Source of the DNA: Phoronis australis
Lineage: Eukaryota > Phoronida > Phoronidae
NCBI GenBank assembly: GCA_002633005.1
Contig: NMRA01000030.1
Location: 1,271,588-1,335,587 of the forward strand
Direction of reading: 5' to 3'
Length of the DNA: 64,000 bases
Positions 56,970-64,000 of the stretch are shown in pieces; position 1 is the first letter of the stretch, and every line of letters starts with the position of its first letter. The notes under the pieces were generated by a model that was not told where the DNA came from, did no database searches, and was given only the letters and a program-made list of their open reading frames with translations. The translations under genes were made by a program, and so were the position numbers.

Positions 56970-59900
56970 TGTTACAGTAGACACAGCTGGTGTCCAGTTT
57001 TCACCACTTCGGGGCCTACACAGTATTCACTCCCTAGAACACTACAATTTTCGACCCTCCAGGTAGCCACAATTCTTGAGCTACACCCCTCCCCTCGTTG
57101 CCATATTTTCTTCCCATTTCCCTCTTTGCGGGGGATCCGTTACAACTTGAGGGTCCTAAGCAATTCAGATCAACTTGGTGAATTTAATGTGCATTGACTT
57201 TCAAACTTAGTGGAGAATAATTGGCAATAGTGACCAAAGTTCGAACATGCACTGAAACAAATGCCTCCAAGGGTATCCAGAACACTTCTGGTGTTTTTGT
57301 AACCTCAAAATTCACGCAATAGGTGAACGCTCTTTTCATGTGTGCGAACTTCAGTTAGCATATTATTCTCAAGACTGAAAAACACGCGACTTCCCATATT
57401 GTAACGTTCATCTCCGAAAGGACATTTGAAGCTACGAAAATACTCGAAGTGTTTCGAAGAAAAATTTGTAAATAGGAAAATAGCCAATATGCTCTAGATG
57501 TTCCGAGTGAAAATTTGTAGCTACGAAAATATCCGAGAGGTGTCCCAAATGGGCCCTAATTTTTAGTTTTATGAATAGTCTGGTACTAGAAGAATCTCCA
57601 CCCATTTAGACAGTGGCTAAAAAAACATTAGGTTTGTGGTCCGAGGTTTGGAGTTTAATGAAATTGTAGCCCAATGTTACAAATGCAGAATCTTTTTTTA
57701 CCATATAATGCTAACAACTGAATCCTTTTGTAGTAATTCTTGGACAGCTGTCTTTTTTACTCATTAAGCTTGAAGAAGTCGGCTCAGAGATTCCTGTTTT
57801 CAAAAATAAGTCTGGTGCCCAAAGTTTTAAAAATACAGGTATCGTATTAAAACCCCTTCTGCAGTAGGAAAAGATACCATTTCCAGTGTTTTTAACTTCC
57901 AGAGTGAAACCAGTTGTATTCATGGGAAAAAGTTTGCTATCTTGGTAAGGATTTTTTTCAGGCACCATTTTGACGAGAAATTGTTTGAGAGAAATCACCC
58001 ATCTGAGTGTCATGTCCTGTATAAACCTGTGGGAGTACCCCCTTGGAATGGCACAAGGAAATTACTCTGAAAGCCCACGGATGTTGGAATGAACCCTATC
58101 CCTATACCTAACAATTTGGTTTGAACATCTTGGAAAGTACAAGCACAATTGTTGATTTCAGAATGCGCTTAGCAGATGGTGTCTTCTGGCTCTCAGATTT
58201 CCTTCGAATTAAACTCCTTAAAGGTGCTATGAATGCGTTGTATGTGAAAAAGAATAAATTTTGATCTGAACGACTTACCACTATGTACAGGAATTGGAAT
58301 GACTAAAAGTGGTGAAAACTTTCCAGATGATCTATCATTTCACAAATAGGCTGGTGTGATAGAAATATTTTTTGTGTTGTAAAGTTTAACTGAAATAAAT
58401 GTTTTTGCATGAATCAAGTTCAAATATGATAAAAAAGAAGAAGCTGAAATCAAATAAGAAGAAATAAAAACAAAATATAGGAAATCCTCTTAAAAGAGGA
58501 AAATTCCAAGCCCTGTATATATCCCTGTCTCAACTTCTTCCTTAGTGGACTTGGAAGAACCCAAACTTTGTTTCTGCTCAAATCCATGGTTATTGCACCA
58601 GGTCTTAAGCAATAACAAACTATCAGTTCAACGGAAGCCAATATGTCACGTGTAATCTCAGTAAGGAACAGTACGAGATCAAGAGTCTAATCACGAGCAC
58701 ACACGTGAAGATTGACACCGGACACTAGTATCCAAGTCCAAGTGCTGGACATGCCAATATTCATGCAAGCAATTGTGATTAGATTTTTGCTAATATTTTG
58801 GCCAAAAACAACATTGTTAGTACGAGACCAATCTTATATTGTTACATGACGGTTCTAAAGAGGTTGGGTTAATAGCACTTTGAAAAATGGTACACTTTGT
58901 GGATAAGGAACTTAAAAAGGGTTCATTTTTTCAACTCAGTATAGGACATATATTTCCTTATTCTGCACATTGTTTTTAAACTCTTTTTGGGGTGAACAGA
59001 TTCTAACCCAGTCTTATATGGATTGATTTAAAACCCTGAAAAGGGATTATGTGATCATGTTTTGGGAATACACCTCTAGAGTGAAGCTTTCAATCCAAAT
59101 CGAACTCGAAATTGTTTTTGTCACTTGCAGTCCACTTTCATGTGAGATCAAGATAGTACTTAATGACCACTAGATTCGAACTAAAATTTGAGTAAAAACT
59201 TAAAATTTTTGGTAAAACCTCGAACTCAGACTTGAACTTTTAGCTCTAATGCTGGGATCATCACTTGCCACCAATAAGCCTATGAGTGTAATATTTCTAG
59301 GAACACAGTAATAATGTTAGGCTTTTTAATTTTGAGTCAACGTTAGGGGTGTTTGCCAGTGCGAATATTCTGAAGCATTTTACACTGCCCAACTCTTGCC
59401 ACGAGGAGGCCCTCTCAATAAGAGTCAAATTTGTAATTTTGAAAAACTTTTCGAAATGTTGACTAAAATCACTGCTGTATTATGTACATGTAGATCCTAA
59501 CCACACGAGTGACACACTAGCATATTGCTCAAAACACTGAGCAAAACGTAATGGTAATAGTAACATACAGGGGGCCCCCACTTTGAGAACCAGTGTTTTT
59601 TACTGCATAACAAGAACCTGTTTTTTAGTGAAGAGCAGGCGTTAAAATTTGTTCTCAAAATGCGGATTGCCAGCGAGTAACTATTGCCTGGATAACAATC
59701 CAACCCACCTAACGCACAAGAAACCGTCGATTTGGGTTAAGTGACCTAACTTAAAATCTTTGAAGTATCCTGACCTCCCAATTTTGAAATGTGAGATGTT
59801 TATGCAACTAGTCCGGCATTTCAAGGAACCAGGTTTAAAGTTCGCTTGCTTACAAAGTCCAAGATGCTTTAATTACAGCGAACCTTATAGTCCAGGCCCT

Positions 59901-60600
59901 TAACCCGAAAACGTTTACACCTCGGATTAAAGCACCAAATTTGGCACACTGGTACTTTTTGACATGCTGAATCTCATGTCGGTTGCCCAAATTTTGAGGT
60001 CAAGGTCAAGGTCAAACCTTGAAAAACAAAATGGCCGCCAAGTAACACTTCTTTGGTTGCTTAAAGAGGTGATCACACATTTTAAGGCTAGGTAATGGTA
60101 CTTTCTTAACTAGAATTCTATCAAAATGACATTGCAATATACTTTCCTTATAATATGAAAACCCCTCATTTGCATAAATCCAATATGGCGGCCAAAATTT
60201 AACGAACCAACTACAATTTTTACAAAAGCATCGATTTTGATCTGGTGCAAGACTAATAATACAAAAACAAATAGGTTCTCTTACCAAAAACGAACTCAAT
60301 TTATCATTAATTTGTACAATTATTATGAAAATTCGGTTGATGTTATGATAAAGAGACCAATAGATGCATAGCACTTGACAGACTACCAAAAACTCGGAGG
60401 CCAGCTTTGATAAATGACGTTAATATGCTTGTTCTAGCTCCTGTCTACATAATATAAACCGATTGTCAATTGCTTATGATATCAACATAATAAAATGGAT
60501 TAATGTCAAATTGTCCCTGTAGCTCACATAATTCAATTAACCGTGACACTATCATCCCTTCCTTTGCGCCAAAACGAACCACGATGTCACTGACATGTTC
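56970..60600. other. No gene seen
   Basis: AT-rich spacer. A dispersed-repeat-like block at about 59880-60260 has 'caaggtcaaggtcaa' and 'aaaatggccgccaag' plus 'caatatggcggcc'. Short frames lack domains. Confidence 0.4.
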
Positions 60601-60611
60601 CCTGACATTTG

Positions 60612-62570
60612 CTAAGCGTTGTGCATGCTAAGGAATCACATCCACAACACTTGCCGCATAGTTGTAAACTCTTGCAACCACACTTAATGAGCAGCTTACC
60701 AGCTTTGGAGACTTCAGGCATTTCTATCCAGCCTGGTGTCCATTGTTGGTCTGTGTCTCTCTACCATCCAAACCCCTCTGGAGTCCTCTGCCAGCTTGAT
60801 ACAAGCATTTGTTAACATTCTTTATTAGTGGAGATTGGGTAAGCGATAAATTTGGCATGATCTGAACTTTTGGGGGAAAGCTCCTTTTGTAAAGTATTGA
60901 CCTGGCTGGTTTCGGCTTTTCGATGATAAACGAGACATGTAAATGTCATTTGTTTTGAACTCCTGACTGTCGATGGTGAGTTGCTGAAAGGAATTAAAAT
61001 TGCCGGCATGAGAATGCCTGAGTAGCATCAGGGTTAGCTTTCCATGTCTTCCATGCTGTTTTCTTTCCTTCTCCATAGAACTGGGATGTTGTATCCGACC
61101 CTGTTAGGGCATGAAACTGGTAGAGCTACACACAAATCGTACCCAACCTGGTCAAACACGCTACTGGCAAAGAGCTCCCGCGCGTTCCTTCCAGCTTTAA
61201 CCACTACCCGTACTAGAATTGCTGGCTGCAAAGCCTTAAACTGATCAAAATGCCAATAAGAACGACCACAACATCAGTATCCACTGCAGTAACCAGTATT
61301 CTCTGATTACCTTTGATGAAACGTCTGCAATGTACAAGCCCATAGGGGTGTCCGACTCCTCATGATCGCACGGCGGTATGTCAGAACCAGAGGAAAGAAC
61401 AGACTGGCCGTAGGTAACATATATATCTTGTTCTGGAAAACAGGCGATTGTCAAACAATTCCTCTTTATTCTTAGAGTTTTGCAAGAAATTCTGGAAGTT
61501 CAGAAGTCGCATTTGGGGTGAAACTTAGGCAAGGTCACCCGAACCTCTATCAGCTTTTGCGGTGGCCTTCAAGCTGCCTTCGGTGTAAGCATCTGCAAAC
61601 ACAATGTCAACTCTACTACAGTTGTGAAGTTTAGAATGTGCCCACCGAACTGTTCGAATGTCACTGATTCGTGTGGAGAAAAGCTGTGCACAATAGCTTG
61701 TCGATCAAAGACTTCGACATCGACGGATTCAGGAACGTCTGGATGAGGAAATTCCAACATGTTAAGTAACTGTGACTTCTGTGAAGGTAAACGGAGACTG
61801 CCGTTTTGGTTCAGGGATGGTGGCCAAGAATGATTCTCATGCATAAGAAAATCATCCAGGTTAGCTTCTAGAAATTGACTAGCTACAAAAAGCTGACTAA
61901 GCTGCGGTCTTTCTTGATGTCATCCATGCGTTGCTGAGTTGCTCTTTTTGCCTTTCCACTAGCTTTTTTGAAAACGGCATACTTGTTTTTTCTTGATAGG
62001 AGCCTTTATTGGTTGTGACTTTACAATTAGGACTGTTTGCTTATAGTTGTCATATTGCTGTTTTCCAGTCACTTCGATAATCTGAAGATTTGTAGCGTAT
62101 CTATCGTCATAAGTTTATCACCATGGACAAAGAAAGGGTTTCTCTTGGCTGAAATTACATCTTACACCACACAAACTGTTCACATGGTTTTCAAAGTTGT
62201 TCTGGAAGGATGTCCTGTCTTTGTGGTGGCTTGTCTCCTCGCTATTGTATTCAAAACTCTATTGACAATCAAACTCAGTCACCAACCAGGCTATCTCGTT
62301 CCCAAACACTACTCTGTCAAAGCGTTTGGATTTTCAGTTAATCCAATAGCCCCATCACTGTCTTTGACTAAGGCATTATTTTGTTGATCCGCTTGGTCAA
62401 TTGCAATAGCACAAAATCTTTACTGTGTCTTTGAAATGACCCAGTGTTTCTTCAAATGTTGTCATAGGTTAGCTGACATAGCTGTCATGTCTTGGATGTG
62501 GAAAGGGACCCATCTTGCATAATTTTGAAGGTGAAGAGCAAGGAAATAGAGCACAAGAAATTCAAGGACA
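60612..62570 (-). pseudogene. Decayed gene of the cysteine-tailed 'DHEE / D.D' family, copy 2
   Basis: On the minus strand, through many frameshifts, the motif order is 'LQNYARWVPFHIQDM' (about 62500), 'DGAIGLTENPNAL' (62330), 'KAKRATQQRMDDIKKD' (61930), 'WPPSLNQNGSLRLPSQKS' (61810), 'VEVFDRQAIVHSF', 'SDIPPCDHEESDT' (61370), 'VDTDVVVLIGIL' (61270), 'FHALTGSDTTSQF' and 'GKKTAWKTWKAN' (61050), and a cysteine-rich end 'KCGCKSLQLCGKCCGC' (60650). This is the full order of a long, unnamed protein family abundant in invertebrate genomes. Conserved acids in 'DHEESDT' and 'DTDVV' suggest a PIN/FEN1-like nuclease site; the end resembles a CXC domain. The copy is dead. Confidence 0.8.
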
Positions 62571-62579
62571 TCAATGTAC

Positions 62580-63600
62580 AGTGGCAAGTTGCTTTCGCAA
62601 TGAGCAAGGACGAACATCAAGATCAGTAAAATCACATTTCAGAAATCAAATTTTGGACTTCTTGTTTGGTTATCACTTTTCCAGCCGGAGAACGATGTTG
62701 GTCGAAAACTGCACCTTCATTTCCCACAATAAGAAAGGGTTCTTCCTGAAGCTTTGCCAGAGATATGCATGTCATTTTCGAGTCAAGTGCGAAGCTTGTA
62801 GAAAGGAATCAGCCCTATCAACTGTAGCCACTGAGGCCTGTGGCCTGAAGCAGGCAGTATGAATTTAACGAGAGCTGATGTATCGTTTCAGCTCAGGTAA
62901 CCAGCCGTCTTCGAAACATATCTATTAATTGTGCCTATGGCCTGTTATTCAGAAAATGTACGTTATCTCAACTGCTTTCAATAAAGTTTTAGAACAATCG
63001 GTTGTCGGGCAATTACTAGTGGTGACTGTGGAGTAGGGCATTGCTCAAACAACTTGGCCTTGGGAAGAATCTACTACGAAATCAAAGTGTAATTTTTGTA
63101 GATATTATTTATCGGAATAGGGCTGTTGGAAAAATTAGTCTCTTATGCCTTATTAAACAACTTACATTGTATTTATGAGAATAGCTACTGTACTGATTTA
63201 AACAGGAAATCCATGCTCCTGTCTCCTTAGTAGTTTCTGAATGTTTTAGAATGGTTCTGGTTTTGCAATTAGACTTAATTAATAGATGATTGTTGCAAAC
63301 TTGACATCATGTTAACGTGGAAAGCAAAAACATGAAACAGTCGACGAGTCGGGGTCCATGACACAGAGAGGAGACTTGCATAGATTGCATATAACCAAAT
63401 GTGCCATTCTGACCAGTGAATCAGGCATTACAAAATTATGTTATCAGAAAAGTTGACTATTCCATTGAGGCTCTCACCAAAATGGGTCAGTTTTAAAGGC
63501 GAAGGCAACCTTTTTTCATGTCATTTTGAGCTAAAATAAGGTTGGTTGGTTATCCTAGACATATTTTCCACGTAATTACAGCTTTTCGTAATTTTATTAA
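62580..63600. other. No gene seen; THAP gene upstream spacer
   Basis: A 115-codon plus-strand frame at 62515-62862 is the shadow of the pseudogene in part and otherwise unrecognised. The remainder is AT-rich. Confidence 0.4.
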
Positions 63601-63614
63601 TTACTCGTCCGCTC

Positions 63615-63656
63615 TTCCGGAAGTGACGTTTTAGGAGGCAAGCATTTCGCGCCAAT
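63615..63656 (+). promoter_or_regulatory. ETS/CRE and E2F-like promoter sites
   Basis: TTCCGGAAGTGACGTTTT at 63615-63632 is close to the known ETS-CRE composite (CCGGAAGTGACGTCA) of animal core promoters. TTTCGCGCCAAT at 63645-63656 matches the E2F consensus followed by a CCAAT word. Both lie 105-150 bases upstream of the THAP gene ATG, the expected place for a TATA-less housekeeping promoter. Confidence 0.65.
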
Positions 63657-63761
63657 TTCTTTTCATATAGTCTGACTGTGAAAGCTGCCGAGTCAGTCAT
63701 TGTTTTACCTCGGTTGTGTTAAGTTCCGTCGTCTTTTGCTTTCATTTACTAGTCAGTCAAT

Positions 63762-64000
63762 ATGCCACACTGTTGCTGCGTACCAGGATATACTAATTAT
63801 CGGCTCACGCGCGCTTTGGGAGTACCTTTGCATCGCTTTCCGATGGATGACACACTTCGCCGTACTTGGCTCGTTCGTGTGAAGAACACAGCGTTACCCG
63901 TCCACGCAACGTACAAAGCAGTGGAGAATTACCGTGTGTGTGGCAAGCACTTTCTGCCGTCCGATTACGAAAGGGATTTGTACGCTGAACTGATGAAGGT
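63762..64000 (+). CDS. THAP-domain zinc finger protein, first exon, incomplete
   Basis: From ATG 63762 a frame stays open to the end of the window (79 codons). It starts 'MPHCCCVPGYTNYRLTRA' and reads 'VPLHRFPMDDTLRRTWL', then 'VENYRVCGKHFLPSDYERD'. This is a THAP domain: a C2CH zinc module with the N-terminal cysteines at residues 4-6, the conserved Phe-Pro and Trp in the middle, and 'C..HF' at the end. THAP domains bind DNA in host transcription factors and in P-element-type transposases. The last bases AAG|GT could be a splice donor, which would put the exon end exactly at the window edge. The clean frame and the promoter sites argue for a functioning host gene. Confidence 0.85.
   Translation, partial: MPHCCCVPGYTNYRLTRALGVPLHRFPMDDTLRRTWLVRVKNTALPVHATYKAVENYRVCGKHFLPSDYERDLYAELMK

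Noticed and set aside
60012-60389. 125-codon minus-strand frame
   Set aside because: AT-rich composition with Cys/Phe/Ile runs, no domain, and it crosses repeat-like 'caaggtcaa' and 'atggcggcc' words.

Overview
This is a window of animal nuclear DNA, most likely from a marine or other aquatic invertebrate. The evidence is phase-matched short exons split by kilobase introns, BEL/Pao retrotransposons, many short inverted-repeat elements, tRNA-like repeats, a LINE remnant, minisatellites and two assembly gaps (17932-18343 and 46167-46187). There are no bacterial operons. Taxon cannot be fixed further from sequence alone; the decayed transposon-associated gene families resemble ones I know from molluscs, cnidarians, lancelets and hemichordates.

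Layout. 1-3.2 kb: a BEL/Pao element on the minus strand that has lost protease and reverse transcriptase. 6.65-6.74 kb: an 88-bp near-perfect palindrome. 7.7-8.0 kb: a fragment of a DDE integrase-like gene cut by a short repeat that recurs at 10.8 kb. 12.0-13.8 and 21.8-23.3 kb: two copies of a long dispersed repeat that reveal each other's insertions. 14.6-16.4 kb: a small LTR-like pair enclosing a foldback element with a tRNA-like core. 17.2-31.8 kb, minus strand: the main host gene seen here. At least six exons have compatible splice phases from C to F, and exons D-F look like the microtubule-binding stalk of a dynein heavy chain, but no AAA motor module is seen. Its introns carry a 1.5-kb transposon, a minisatellite derived from its own splice donor, and on the opposite strand a decayed cysteine-rich gene (27.4-29.3 kb). 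37.07-38.15 kb: a 31-bp minisatellite open in several reading frames. 38.9-45.1 kb: a second, plus-strand BEL/Pao element with LTRs of unequal length. 50.2-53.7 kb: a tandem array of about 1.1-kb units with paired YY1-like sites. 55.1-55.7 kb: a LINE remnant. 56.1-57.0 kb: two short inverted-repeat elements. 60.6-62.6 kb, minus strand: a second decayed member of the cysteine-rich family. 63.6-64.0 kb: an ETS/CRE and E2F-type promoter followed by a THAP-domain first exon that runs off the end.

Only the dynein-stalk-like gene and the THAP gene look like functioning host genes. Nearly everything else is mobile DNA or its debris. The observations most worth following are the stalk-like gene without a motor, the minisatellite that multiplies its splice donor, the widespread but unnamed 'DHEE..DT / D.D / Cys-rich tail' gene family present twice, and the 5-bp-duplication inverted-repeat family, for which one insertion has an empty site inside this window.
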